From Bacteroidota bacterium (GTDB taxonomy: Bacteria > Bacteroidota > Bacteroidia > Bacteroidales > JAAAOM01): a DNA stretch of 61,141 bases. The position numbers were made by a program, and so were the translations under genes. Shown one piece after another: positions 39,303 to 49,903 of this stretch. The notes under the pieces were generated by a model, which was not told the origin of the DNA, did not search any database, and saw only the letters and a list, made by a program, of their open reading frames with translations. Each line of letters begins with the position of its first letter. Positions within the stretch are counted from its first letter, which is position 1. Where the stretch lies: assembly GCA_009908855.1 (NCBI GenBank), contig JAAAOM010000022.1:1-61141 (forward strand), in the 5' to 3' direction.

Positions 39303-40859
39303 ATGAGAACCATTTCAATCCTCTGGACGGATGATGAAGTTGACCTTTTGAAACCACATATCCTTTTTCTGGAAAACAAGGGATATGAAGTACAAACAGC
39401 CTCCAATGGCCATGACGCAATTGAATGGGTAAAGCAAAAACAATTCGACCTTATATTTCTGGATGAGAGTATGCCCGGACTTAGTGGCCTGGAGACACTG
39501 GCCGAAATCAAATCCGTTAATTCAGCCATTCCGGTTATTATGATCACCAAGAATGAGGCTGAAGATATCATGGATGCTGCCATTGGTTCAAAAATATCAG
39601 ATTACCTGCTAAAGCCGGTTAATCCCAAACAAATTTTACTCACCATTAAAAAGCATATTGATACCTCACGACTGGTAACCCGTGAAACTACAACAGCCTA
39701 CCAGTCAGAGTTTTCAAAACTGGGCATGCTTATTAATGAAGCTCGCAGTTTTGACCAATGGGCCGAGATTTACAAAAAACTGGTTTATTGGGAAATTGAG
39801 CTTGAACAGCTTGATGATGAGAGTATAAAAGAAGTGTTGTTCATGCAAAAAAATGAAGCCAACCAAGGCTTTGCCAAATACATAAAATCAAATTATACAG
39901 GTTGGTTTAACGATAAGGCAACAAATGCACCTTTGCTTTCTCCGAACTTACTCAGAAAAAAACTTTTTCCGTTAACAGAGAAGAATGAAAAGGTTTTTTT
40001 CATTCTTATTGATAATTTGCGTTATGACCAATGGAGAGCCATGGTACCCAATCTGACTGAATATTTTTTAATATCCGAAGAAGATATTTATTGCAGCATA
40101 CTTCCTACAGCCACCGCTTATGCCAGAAATGCACAGTTTGCCGGCCTCATGCCACTGGAAATAAAAAAGTTCTACCCCGATTTATGGGTTGATGATAATG
40201 AAGAAGGCGGTAAAAATTTAAATGAAGAACAATTCATGGCCCGCCAATTGCAACGATTGGGTATAAATTCGTCATTTCATTATCAAAAAATCTCCGATTC
40301 CAAAACCGGTAAAAAAATTACCGAAGAACTGAAACAGTACCTGCACTATGATTTGAATGTACTGGTATACAATTTTGTGGATATGTTGTCGCATGCACGT
40401 ACCGAAATGCAAATGATCAAAGAGCTTGCTTCCAACGAATCAGCATACCGCTCAATTACACTGTCGTGGTTCAGGCATTCCTATTTATACGACTTATTGC
40501 GCATGTTGGCAGAGCAAAATATAAAAGTTGTGATCACTACCGATCATGGCACCATGCGCGTACAAAATCCTGTTAAAGTTATGGGTGATCGGGAAACCTC
40601 TGTAAATTTGCGCTATAAAATCGGTAAAAACCTGAACTACAAATCCAAAGACATATTTGAAGTGAAAGACCCCGAAGCCATACATTTGCCAAAAATAAAT
40701 GTGTCATCAACCTATATTTTTACAACCAACACTGACTTTATGGCCTATCCCAATAATTTTAACTATTATGCCAATTATTATAAAAACACCTTTCAGCATG
40801 GAGGTATTTCGTTGGAAGAAATGCTTATTCCATATATTGTATTAAGTCCAAAAAACTAG
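39303..40859 (+). CDS. porX: PorX response regulator with PglZ phosphatase domain
   Basis: 518 residues. An N-terminal receiver (~1-120) has acidic ILWTDDEVD, phospho-acceptor Asp54 in LIFLDESMPGLSG and Lys in YLLKPVNP. The rest is a PglZ, alkaline-phosphatase-like domain, with FFILIDNLRYDQWRAM, ILPTATAYARNAQFAGLMP, VITTDHGTM and HGGISLEEMLIPY. PorX with the kinase PorY controls T9SS gene expression and binds PorL and sigma factor SigP; its PglZ domain is reported to act on oligonucleotide second messengers. It is 15 bases after porW and 3 bases before tsaE. No porY is in the window. Confidence 0.95.
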   Translation: MRTISILWTDDEVDLLKPHILFLENKGYEVQTASNGHDAIEWVKQKQFDLIFLDESMPGLSGLETLAEIKSVNSAIPVIMITKNEAEDIMDAAIGSKISDYLLKPVNPKQILLTIKKHIDTSRLVTRETTTAYQSEFSKLGMLINEARSFDQWAEIYKKLVYWEIELEQLDDESIKEVLFMQKNEANQGFAKYIKSNYTGWFNDKATNAPLLSPNLLRKKLFPLTEKNEKVFFILIDNLRYDQWRAMVPNLTEYFLISEEDIYCSILPTATAYARNAQFAGLMPLEIKKFYPDLWVDDNEEGGKNLNEEQFMARQLQRLGINSSFHYQKISDSKTGKKITEELKQYLHYDLNVLVYNFVDMLSHARTEMQMIKELASNESAYRSITLSWFRHSYLYDLLRMLAEQNIKVVITTDHGTMRVQNPVKVMGDRETSVNLRYKIGKNLNYKSKDIFEVKDPEAIHLPKINVSSTYIFTTNTDFMAYPNNFNYYANYYKNTFQHGGISLEEMLIPYIVLSPKN

Positions 40860-40862
40860 TCA

Positions 40863-41276
40863 ATGACCTACTACATCCACTCTTTAGAAGATATTCCATC
40901 GGTGGCTTCAAAACTAAAAAAAAATGTTAAGAAGCATAAAATAGTTGCATTGTATGGTGAAATGGGAATTGGTAAAACCACCCTAATCAAAGAATTGTGT
41001 AAACAGTTGGGATGTGTTGATGTGGCAACCAGCCCTACATTTGCACTGGTAAATGAATATTTTACATCGAAAGGTGATTCGGTTTATCATTTCGATTTTT
41101 ACCGCATTAAAACCCCTGTGGAATTGTATGATATTGGCTATGAGGATTATGTGACCGGTAAATCAATCTGCTTTATCGAGTGGCCTGAAATGGCCGAAGA
41201 TCTTATCCCGGAAGATGCTTTAAAAATCAAAATAACACTTGAGGAAGATGGCAGTCGGAAAGTAATAACGGCCTAA
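40863..41276 (+). CDS. tsaE: tRNA threonylcarbamoyladenosine biosynthesis ATPase TsaE
   Basis: 137 residues. Walker A is LYGEMGIGKTTLIKEL (~30-45), followed by SPTFALVNEYF, the family HFDFYRIKTPVELYDIGYED and CFIEWPEMAEDLIPED. TsaE works with TsaB and TsaD to place t6A37 in ANN-decoding tRNAs. It starts 3 bases after porX, a tight pairing of a T9SS regulator with a tRNA gene, and is followed by alanine dehydrogenase. Confidence 0.96.
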   Translation: MTYYIHSLEDIPSVASKLKKNVKKHKIVALYGEMGIGKTTLIKELCKQLGCVDVATSPTFALVNEYFTSKGDSVYHFDFYRIKTPVELYDIGYEDYVTGKSICFIEWPEMAEDLIPEDALKIKITLEEDGSRKVITA

Positions 41277-41306
41277 TTACAGACTCATTTAATTCCTTTA
41301 AAACTG

Positions 41307-41337
41307 TTTGAAATTAAGGCGAATTGTATTATTTTAG
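41307..41337 (+). promoter_or_regulatory. candidate promoter of alanine dehydrogenase
   Basis: TTTG at 41307-41310, 19 bases, then TATTTTAG at 41330-41337, one mismatch from TAnnTTTG. The predicted start near 41343 is ~24 bases before the ATG at 41367, so the N-terminal extension and its stop codon would be transcribed. Confidence 0.5.
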
Positions 41338-41366
41338 AACGACTTTAAATAACCTAGTTGAATTGT

Positions 41367-42587
41367 ATGGGAAACCCGAAGGAATCTGAAGCTAGTTATT
41401 CCATGCTGCATGAATTTTTGCCGGCGGAGGAGATGTTGGAAGTAGCCAAGCGGAAAAAAAACTGAATTATTGGTATTCCAAAGGAAAATCATGAGTTTGA
41501 AAAAAGGGTTCCTTTAACCCCTGAGGCCGTAGAAATATTAGTTAATAATGGCCATGAGGTATATATCGAAAACAAAACCGGAGCGGGTGCCAACTATCCC
41601 AATACGCGGTACAGCGAAAAAGGTGCGCTGATTGTCGACACCAAGAAGGAAACATTGCAAGCCGACATAATAGTTAAAACAGCACCTCTTAACGAAGAGG
41701 AGATTGGCATGCTTAAAGGCCAACAAATTGTTATCACCTCGCTACAGCTCAATACACAATCGGAAGAATACATCCGGAAACTCATGAACAAAAAGGTTAC
41801 TGCCATAGCCTTTGAAACCATTAAAGATGAGTACAACTGCTTTCCGATTGTGCGATCGATGAGTGCCATTGCCGGCACAACCTCAATCCTTATTGCCGGA
41901 GAGTTACTGAGCAACCAGGAAATTGGTAAAGGCGTATTGCTTGGCGGTATAACCGGGATCACTCCGGCCGAGGTAGTGATTATTGGTGCTGGCACCGCAG
42001 CTGAGTTTGCAGCACGTGCTGCCCTGGGTATGGGCTGTTTTGTTAAAATTTTCGATTCATCCATCCATAAAATGGAACGGTTGCAAAAAAATATCGGTCA
42101 GCGTTTACACACCTCTATTTTTCACCCTCGTGTGCTTACCAAAGCCCTTAAAGCAGCTGATGTGCTCATCGGAGCCATGAATTTACTGGAAAAAGGCCCG
42201 CGAATTGTGGTTTCCGAGGATATGATAAAAGAAATGAAGAAAGGGGCCATTGCTATTGATATAAGCATTGACCAGGGCGGATGTATTGAAACATCGGAAT
42301 GCCGCACCCATAAAGACCCTGTTTTCGATAAACACGGCGTAATTCATTACAGCGTTGTCAATCTAACTTCACGTGTTGCTCGTACAGCATCTATTGCTCT
42401 TAGCAATGTGCTGTCACCGCTTCTATTAAAATTAGGTGAGTCCGGTGGTATCAAACCATTTCTGAAGGAAAACAAGGGAACAAGACATGGCGTTTATATA
42501 TATAACGGAATTCTTGTAAACGATTTTATTGGTCATAACTTTAACATCCCTTCTAAAGACATTGATTTACTGATGGCTGCTTTTTAA
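41367..42587 (+). pseudogene. ald: alanine dehydrogenase, one frame interrupted by an in-frame TGA
   Basis: The reading frame from ATG 41367 to 42587 would give 406 residues, the usual length for the Bacteroidota form with its N-terminal extension (LPAEEMLEVAKRKKN). One TGA at 41463-41465, codon 33, stands where homologues tend to have Leu, directly before IIGIPKENHEFEKRVPLTPE. The frame is the same on both sides, so this is a substitution (TTA to TGA would do it), not an indel. Everything else looks intact, including the GITGITPAEVVIIGAGTAAE Rossmann loop. A product starting at the TTG at 41655 would lack the N-terminal substrate-binding Arg and Lys. Real nonsense mutation, sequencing error or rare AUU restart at 41466 are all possible. 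Confidence 0.8.
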
Positions 42588-42603
42588 TTCTACCTTCTGA
42601 AAT

Positions 42604-42634
42604 AAAAAACCCCCGACAATATTGCCAGGGGTTT
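42604..42634 (-). terminator. rho-independent terminator of groS-groL
   Basis: A 7-bp stem (42607-42613 with 42628-42634, AAACCCC arms) is followed on the minus strand by a T-rich tail. It lies 30 bases past the groL stop and also between it and the convergent ald. Confidence 0.8.
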
Positions 42635-42663
42635 GCGCATATATGGCTTGTAAAATTATATTT

Positions 42664-44322
<1,659 letters not shown>

Positions 44323-44349
44323 TTAGCTTTTAACGAATAGATTTTTAGA

Positions 44350-44628
44350 TTATACTTTTGCAAGGATGTCTGACTGACGCATGATTAAATAATCCTTGCC
44401 ATCCACAGATAGTTCAGTACCGGCATACTTGCCGTACAGAACGGTATCGCCATCTTTTACATCCATAGTAACATCTTTATTTCCGGGGCCAACTGCAATA
44501 ACAGTTCCTTTTTGTGGTTTTTCTTTTGCAGAGTCAGGAATGATTATTCCACTGGCTGTTTTTTCCTCCGCTTCCTGAGGTTCTATCAGCACTCTATCCT
44601 CAAGAGGTTTGATATTCACTTTCGACAT
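44350..44628 (-). CDS. groS: co-chaperonin GroES
   Basis: 92 residues. The start [20 protein letters not shown], the mobile loop [17 protein letters not shown], and the [20 protein letters not shown] core match GroES. It caps GroEL. It is the first gene of the groS-groL operon. The 285 bases upstream hold the secG terminator and otherwise no recognisable signal. Confidence 0.98.
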   Translation of the reverse strand: MSKVNIKPLEDRVLIEPQEAEEKTASGIIIPDSAKEKPQKGTVIAVGPGNKDVTMDVKDGDTVLYGKYAGTELSVDGKDYLIMRQSDILAKV

Positions 44629-44849
44629 TTGTATTTTATTTTAAAAGTTAAACATTAACATTTTTATCGACGTTGATTGATCACAATCCATGCCAAAGCC
44701 AAAAAGGGCAGTTAATTGCTCCTTTTAAAGTCATTTTTTCATTTTTCGTGGTTCATGATTGTCATTCGTACCTGACATCCATTATCGCATGGCGACTTAA
44801 ATAGCTGTGATAATGAATGTTAAACATGAGCGGTTAAAATGAGCGGCAT

Positions 44850-44887
44850 AAAAAAAGTGTCAGTATTTATGACATACTGACACTTTT
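44850..44887 (-). terminator. rho-independent terminator of the secG operon
   Basis: A perfect 14-bp stem (44853-44866 with 44874-44887, core AAGTGTCAGTAT) with a 7-base loop is followed by T's on the minus strand. It lies 26 bases past the secG stop and isolates it from groS. Confidence 0.9.
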
Positions 44888-44913
44888 ATGAATATCCTGA
44901 ATATTGTTACCTG

Positions 44914-45270
44914 CTATTCTTCTTCACCATTTTGGGGTGGGGGTGCTGTTTGATTTTCAAAATTCATGGGTACATTGGGAAGTGCCTCAGGGTCAACAGC
45001 ATTTTGAATTTGTTCCTGTATACGGGAAGATTCGGTTTGTGTAGCACGTGGTATAGTTATACTGGCCACTACGCTTAATACGAGCAACGCAGATGCCAAC
45101 GTCCAGGTTGCCTTCTCCAAAAAATCGGTGGTTTGGCGTACACCGCCCATCATTTGGTTCTGGCCTCCCATTCCACCAACTAACCCGCCTCCTTTTGAGT
45201 TCTGAACCAATACAATGAGTACAAGTATTACACACACCAATAAAATAAGTACTGAAACTAAAATATACAT
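44914..45270 (-). CDS. secG: preprotein translocase subunit SecG
   Basis: 118 residues. It has two membrane spans: a long N-terminal hydrophobic stretch (YILVSVLILLVCVILVLIVL) and ATWTLASALLVLSVVASITI at ~55-74. Between them is the conserved QNSKGGGLVGGMGGQNQMMG loop. A Pro/Asn-rich tail completes it. It aids SecYEG in protein export. It starts 4 bases after the TPR-like gene, closing the sigma-54 activator-lptE-TPR-secG operon. Confidence 0.94.
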   Translation of the reverse strand: MYILVSVLILLVCVILVLIVLVQNSKGGGLVGGMGGQNQMMGGVRQTTDFLEKATWTLASALLVLSVVASITIPRATQTESSRIQEQIQNAVDPEALPNVPMNFENQTAPPPQNGEEE

Positions 45271-45274
45271 GATA

Positions 45275-46213
45275 TCAGGTGTTATTATTTATGAATCCTT
45301 GAATTTCTTTAATTTGACCCGCAAAGTAAGTACTTTTTTCGGGATATTTCAAACTTAATTTTTTGTATACAGAAATGGCTTTTTCATATTTTTTCTGTCT
45401 GATATATATTTTGGCCAATGTTTCGGTCATATAACCTTCACTTTCGGCAATGCTTTTTTCTGAAAAATCCTCTACAGGAGTTTTATCGTCTTCTTTTGGC
45501 ACAATTCGGGGATTTGATTTTATGAAGTTATCGATGAGCTGATCTTTATTACCTTTCCGTTGCCATTGATCTTCTTCCGGTTCCTTCGGTAAGATTTCCT
45601 GTGATTGATTACTGCCCTCGTAATCCAGTAATTCTAAAGATTTACTATCTTTCTGATTGCTTTGTTGCGTTGGCGGCTGCTCTGCTTTGTTTTTTTTATT
45701 ATTATCCACCGTATTTTCCTGATCATCAGATTGGTTTAAATCAATGTCGAAGGTGAAATCATCAGCATCGTCATCGTTTTTAACAGAGCCGTATTCTTTT
45801 TCAAGATCAATGGTAGGAGAGTATAACAATTCTTTATCCAGTCCCTGCCCGGCAGTCTGAAGCTGAAAATCCAGTATGTCCGCAATGCTTCCCTGGATGG
45901 TTCCGTGTTTTTTACGTCTGAAATCTTTCTTTTCATCAGACAGGGATTCGGAAGGAGCTGATTCGGCTGTATCAGACTGAGCATCATAAAAAATGAGCTG
46001 ATATAGTTTTTTTCGATCACCTATATAAACCGATGCTTTGTGCAGATAATTTATAAACCGGGGATCGTTTACTTTGGCCAGCCATTTCAGGTATAAAATA
46101 TGTACAACTGAAAAATAAGGGTATTTTTCAAGTGCTGCTTCCAGTAATACCACGTCATTAGTGGTGACTTTTTCAGGATGGTTGTATAATTCTATGATGT
46201 TGTTTAGATTCAT
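45275..46213 (-). CDS. TPR-like protein of the lptE-secG operon
   Basis: 312 residues from ATG 46213 (another ATG is two codons upstream). The N-terminus ELYNHPEKVTTNDVVLLEAA is helical; the middle (~100-240) is charged, low in complexity and probably disordered; the C-terminus has one TPR-like hairpin, LAKIYIRQKKYEKAISVYKKLSLKYPEKS. No signal peptide or membrane span. I recognise it as a conserved Bacteroidota gene of unknown role lying between lptE and secG. It is separated from lptE by about 11 bases. Confidence 0.8.
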   Translation of the reverse strand: MNLNNIIELYNHPEKVTTNDVVLLEAALEKYPYFSVVHILYLKWLAKVNDPRFINYLHKASVYIGDRKKLYQLIFYDAQSDTAESAPSESLSDEKKDFRRKKHGTIQGSIADILDFQLQTAGQGLDKELLYSPTIDLEKEYGSVKNDDDADDFTFDIDLNQSDDQENTVDNNKKNKAEQPPTQQSNQKDSKSLELLDYEGSNQSQEILPKEPEEDQWQRKGNKDQLIDNFIKSNPRIVPKEDDKTPVEDFSEKSIAESEGYMTETLAKIYIRQKKYEKAISVYKKLSLKYPEKSTYFAGQIKEIQGFINNNT

Positions 46214-46224
46214 TCGCATTTATT

Positions 46225-46740
46225 TCACCAGTTGGCAAAGGCTTTATTAAATATATCGTCTATGATCAGCCCCAATAATTCTTCACCATGCTGTTCATAA
46301 GCATCGGCCAATGTCATATCACCATCAACTTCCCTGGATTGTGTGAATTTTGACTCGAAATCCTGCTCCGGGTCAATATAACTGGTATATCGGACATTAA
46401 TACCAATTATAAAATTTTGCCGGCCTGCTGCAAATTCATCTGCTTCGGTAGTGGTAACTCTTGATTTGAAATCGACAATTTCCCCTGAAAAATCAATGTC
46501 TCCCACCCCATCGGTTAATATAAGGTTGGTTTCGCGTTGAAAACGGTCTCGTAATTCCTGGGTAAAGTCCTGACTCAGTGAAGCAGGTGCATAATCGGAT
46601 GTATTGTTGAAATACTGTATTGATATGGTTTCTACCTCCGGCGGAATGGTAAAACCTTTAAAGTTGTAACTCACATTAAAACATGAGCTAATAAAAAGAA
46701 CAGCCGCAATTATAAAGGCCATTTTACTATTCGATGTCAT
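46225..46740 (-). CDS. lptE: LptE-like outer-membrane LPS assembly lipoprotein
   Basis: 171 residues from the ATG at 46740, which overlaps the end of the sigma-54 activator by 14 bases; another ATG lies at 46722. A lipoprotein signal ends at FISSC (lipobox ISSC), then FNVSYNFKGFTIPPEVETIS matches the LptE family. LptE plugs the LptD barrel that inserts LPS in the outer membrane, consistent with the lipid A and Kdo genes in this window. No lptD is present here. Confidence 0.88.
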   Translation of the reverse strand: MTSNSKMAFIIAAVLFISSCFNVSYNFKGFTIPPEVETISIQYFNNTSDYAPASLSQDFTQELRDRFQRETNLILTDGVGDIDFSGEIVDFKSRVTTTEADEFAAGRQNFIIGINVRYTSYIDPEQDFESKFTQSREVDGDMTLADAYEQHGEELLGLIIDDIFNKAFANW

Positions 46741-47989
46741 ATTCTTTAATTTTTCTGTATAGGGTTCGCTCGGATATTCCGAGTTCTTCCGCGGCGTATT
46801 TTCTTTTGCCATTGTGTTTGTCAAGTGCTTTAAGTATAAGTTCTTTTTCTTTTTCTACCAACGATAAGGACTCTTCAATTATTTCTTCCGTATCCTGGAT
46901 GTTGTGGTGATGATGGTTGCGATGATCATTTGTTTTTATTTCATATTGCTGTTGCAATGGCTTGTGTTTATCATAATTAACATTCGGATCATCATTATCG
47001 TCATATAATTTTTGTATAAGTTGCGCATTGTTTTCATGTACTTCGCTATCGGCCCCCCCTTTTTGTATTATTTCGAGCACCAGTTTTTTAAGATCGTTCA
47101 TATCGTTTTTCATATCAAACAATATTTTGTATAAAATTTCCCGCTCAGTGGTAAAAGTGTTTTGATCAGCCGATTCACGTTCGATAAGTGCTGGGAGCTT
47201 ACTTTCATTATAATCAGGCAAATAAGTTGTTAACGTTAATTCATCAATGTCTCTTGATTGTTCAATGATTGAGAGTTGTTCAGTAACATTTTTTAACTGA
47301 CGTATGTTACCCGGCCAGCGATAATTAATAAGAATTTCTTTTGCATCATCGTTTAAATTGACCGCCGGCATGCGATATCTTTCAGCAAAATCAACGGCAA
47401 ATTTTCTAAAAAGCAATAAGATATCGTCTTTCCTTTCGCGCAATGGCGGTATGGAAACAGGTACTGTATTAAGGCGATAAAACAGATCTTCACGGAATTT
47501 GTTTTCTTTTACAGATTTAGGAATATCGACATTGGTAGCGGCGATAACCCGCACATCCGTTTTCTGCACCTTTGATGATCCTACCCTGATGAATTCACCC
47601 GATTCCAGCACCCTCAGTAGCCGAACCTGGGTAGACAATGGCAGTTCAGCCACTTCATCGAGGAAAATAGTACCGCCATTGGCCACCTCAAAATAACCTT
47701 TACGACTGTCATGCGCACCCGTAAAAGAGCCTTTTTCATGACCAAACAATTCTGAATCGATGGTGCCTTCGGGTATTGCACCACAATTAACAGCAATATA
47801 CTGACCATGTTTGCGGGAACTAAACTGATGTATGATTTGCGGAAATGCTTCCTTACCCACTCCGCTTTCACCAGTAATCAATACTGATAAATCGGTAGGT
47901 GCCACCTGTAAAGCAATATCAATCGCCCTGTTTAATCCTTCTGAATTTCCAATAATCCCAAATCGTTGCTTTACCCGTTGCACATCCAT
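46727..47989 (-). CDS. sigma-54-dependent transcriptional activator without receiver domain
   Basis: 420 residues. The AAA+ domain begins almost at the N-terminus: Walker A GESGVGKE (~40-47), the sigma-54 contact loop GSFTGA (~87-92), Walker B GGTIFLDEVAELPL, and the R-finger region. A His/Asp-rich linker (~330-370) separates it from a Fis-type helix-turn-helix (HNGKRKYAAEELGISERTLY) at the C-terminus. There is no receiver, PAS or GAF domain, so its input is unclear. It is the first gene of the operon with lptE, a TPR protein and secG. Confidence 0.93.
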   Translation of the reverse strand: MDVQRVKQRFGIIGNSEGLNRAIDIALQVAPTDLSVLITGESGVGKEAFPQIIHQFSSRKHGQYIAVNCGAIPEGTIDSELFGHEKGSFTGAHDSRKGYFEVANGGTIFLDEVAELPLSTQVRLLRVLESGEFIRVGSSKVQKTDVRVIAATNVDIPKSVKENKFREDLFYRLNTVPVSIPPLRERKDDILLLFRKFAVDFAERYRMPAVNLNDDAKEILINYRWPGNIRQLKNVTEQLSIIEQSRDIDELTLTTYLPDYNESKLPALIERESADQNTFTTEREILYKILFDMKNDMNDLKKLVLEIIQKGGADSEVHENNAQLIQKLYDDNDDPNVNYDKHKPLQQQYEIKTNDHRNHHHHNIQDTEEIIEESLSLVEKEKELILKALDKHNGKRKYAAEELGISERTLYRKIKEYDIE

Positions 47990-48035
47990 AAGCTGTTATT
48001 TTTACAGTCTTTAAAACTATACTTTAATTGAGGGG

Positions 48036-48053
48036 GTGAAAATATATTTTCAC
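48036..48053. promoter_or_regulatory. perfect 18-bp palindrome upstream of the sigma-54 activator
   Basis: GTGAAAATATATTTTCAC is its own reverse complement over all 18 bases. It lies 47 bases upstream of the activator ATG and 64 bases upstream of the divergent kdsB. On the minus strand, a TAATTTTG -7-like element at 48065-48072 lies just upstream, which would place the palindrome right at the predicted start of transcription. Confidence 0.55.
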
Positions 48054-48116
48054 ATAAAGTATGACAAAATTACAATATTACTTGTTTTTTACTAATTTGC
48101 GATTCATTAAATAGCC

Positions 48117-48869
48117 ATGTTTATGAGATTTATCGGTGTAATACCGGCACGTTACCAATCAAGTAGGTTTCCTGGTAAACCATTGGCTGATATTCAGGGT
48201 AAAACCATGATTCAGCGTGTATACGAACAAAGTAAAAAAGCGCTAAAACATGTATTGGTAGCTACCGATGATGAGAGAATATTAACTACTGTACATCAAT
48301 TTGGCGGCTATGCCGTTATGACATCTTTTGATCATAAAAGCGGAACAGATCGTTGCCTGGAAGCATTGGAAAAAGCTGAAAAAGAACATGGCGCTTTTGA
48401 TGGGCTGATTAATATACAAGGAGACGAGCCATTTATACAGCCAGAACAATTACAAAAATTGATGGGCTGTTTCGAGGATGAGCCAACGGATATTGCCACG
48501 CTGGTTAAACGCATTGAACACCCTGATACCATTTTTGACCCCAATCGACCAAAAGTTGTTTTGAATGCAAATATGGAGGCTGTTTATTTCAGCCGCTCTC
48601 CCATTCCTTATGTAAGGAACTATGACAAACAGGATTGGTTGAGCCATGGCACTTTTTATCAGCACATTGGCTTATATGCTTATCGCAGTGATGTGCTAAA
48701 ATCGGTGACCAAACTCCCTCCTTCATCGCTGGAACTGGCTGAATCCCTGGAGCAATTGCGATGGATTGAAAATGGTTTTCGCATAAAAGTTGCTATTACT
48801 GAATTTGAATCGAAATGCGTGGATACAATGGAGGATTTGGAAAAGATATTATTGGCGTTAAAAAAATGA
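48117..48869 (+). CDS. kdsB: 3-deoxy-manno-octulosonate cytidylyltransferase
   Basis: 250 residues (an ATG two codons in is an equal start). The nucleotide-binding GVIPARYQSSRFPGKPLADI, NIQGDEPFIQPEQL and SRSPIPYVR motifs are intact. It activates Kdo as CMP-Kdo for KdtA, which is encoded at 51214-52440. It is divergent from the sigma-54 activator, with the 18-bp palindrome between them, and convergent with sodB. Confidence 0.97.
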   Translation: MFMRFIGVIPARYQSSRFPGKPLADIQGKTMIQRVYEQSKKALKHVLVATDDERILTTVHQFGGYAVMTSFDHKSGTDRCLEALEKAEKEHGAFDGLINIQGDEPFIQPEQLQKLMGCFEDEPTDIATLVKRIEHPDTIFDPNRPKVVLNANMEAVYFSRSPIPYVRNYDKQDWLSHGTFYQHIGLYAYRSDVLKSVTKLPPSSLELAESLEQLRWIENGFRIKVAITEFESKCVDTMEDLEKILLALKK

Positions 48870-48942
48870 AATCTTAGCTTCCTTTACGATGGCAATGAAT
48901 TAAATATAACCGTACCTGGAATTGAAATTATCCTTTTCCAAT

Positions 48943-48971
48943 AAAAAAGCCAGGCAAATTCTTACCTGGCT
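48943..48971 (-). terminator. rho-independent terminator of sodB
   Basis: A 7-bp stem (48948-48954 with 48965-48971, AGCCAGG arms) with a 10-base loop is followed by six T on the minus strand. It is 23 bases past the sodB stop. Confidence 0.82.
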
Positions 48972-48994
48972 CCATTGATGATATAATTTTTCAA

Positions 48995-49600
48995 TTACTT
49001 CGCTTCTTTGAAACGCTTATTTACCTCATCCCAGTTAATTACATTGTAAAATGCTGCAATGTAATCGGGGCGTCGGTTTTGATAATTCAAATAATAAGCG
49101 TGCTCCCAAACGTCCAGTCCCAAAATAGGCGTTCCTTTGTCTTCCGCAATATCCATAACCGGACTATCCTGGTTTGGTGTGGAGGTAATTTTTAATTTAC
49201 CACCCTGCACGATCAGCCATGCCCATCCTGAGCCAAAGCGACCGGCTGCAGCAGCTGAAAATTCCTCTTTGAATTTATCATAAGATCCAAAGGTACTATC
49301 AATCGCACCGGCAATTTCGCCTGTTGGATTGCCACCACCGTTGGGTCCCATAATTTTCCAGAACAAATTGTGGTTATAATACCCGCCACCATTGTTGCGT
49401 ACCCCGGTAGAGGCTTTGGATACATTAGCCAGAATATCTTCAATTGATTTGTTGGCCATATCGGTTCCTTCAATGGCTGCATTTAACTTGGTAGTGTACG
49501 CCTGATGGTGCTTTGTATGATGGATCTCCATAGTACGAGCATCGATGTGAGGCTCTAAAGCACTATAATCATAATCTAATTTTGGTAATTCAAATGCCAT
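48995..49600 (-). CDS. sodB: superoxide dismutase, Fe/Mn type
   Basis: 201 residues. Metal ligands are in [11 protein letters not shown] (His27), [10 protein letters not shown] (His77) and [12 protein letters not shown] (Asp and His). The glycine-rich PNGGGNPTG segment is shared with iron or cambialistic enzymes of the phylum, but the metal cannot be fixed from sequence. It converts superoxide to peroxide. It is a single gene with its own terminator. Confidence 0.97.
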   Translation of the reverse strand: MAFELPKLDYDYSALEPHIDARTMEIHHTKHHQAYTTKLNAAIEGTDMANKSIEDILANVSKASTGVRNNGGGYYNHNLFWKIMGPNGGGNPTGEIAGAIDSTFGSYDKFKEEFSAAAAGRFGSGWAWLIVQGGKLKITSTPNQDSPVMDIAEDKGTPILGLDVWEHAYYLNYQNRRPDYIAAFYNVINWDEVNKRFKEAK

Positions 49601-49903
49601 AATTTTAGAATTTAGAGTTTAACATATATTAAGTATGATTAAAGAAAACATGCAAATGTTAAAATTGTTCATGATGCATCTGTCCTTTGATGCAAAAAGT
49701 ATGATACAAATTATAGATACGTGGTATTAGTTTGTTGACAGATATTTAGAAGTATTTATTTAGGAATTGCTCAAAATAACAGTTGAAAATAGATGCCGTG
49801 GTAGTCAAAAGTCTGAAATGACACACTTTTTTGAACACTCCCGGCTCCGACAAAAATTGTATTCACTCTTAAATTTGTACATTCGCAGCAAAATTCAAAA
49901 ACC
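49601..49903. other. 303-base intergenic region between sodB and the MATE gene
   Basis: This A/T-rich stretch separates divergent genes and must hold both promoters. I see a TAAATTTG -7-like element at 49870-49877 toward the MATE gene, without a -33 TTG at the right distance. I find no ORF, RNA gene or good hairpin in it. Confidence 0.5.

Noticed and set aside
41454-41465. Programmed frameshift at the run of eight A before the ald TGA
   Set aside because: The conserved protein continues in the same frame after the stop, so a single shift would leave the correct frame. Two compensating shifts are needed, less likely than one substitution.
41463-41465. Selenocysteine or reassigned TGA codon in ald
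   Set aside because: Many genes in the window end in TGA at their proper length (for example nifU, trmB, MATE), so the code is standard. The aligned residue is probably Leu, and I saw no convincing selenocysteine-type hairpin.
44629-44913. CIRCE or similar heat-shock operator upstream of groS
   Set aside because: No TTAGCACTC-N9-GAGTGCTAA-like repeat is present. The only strong hairpin is the secG terminator, with its T-run on the minus strand.
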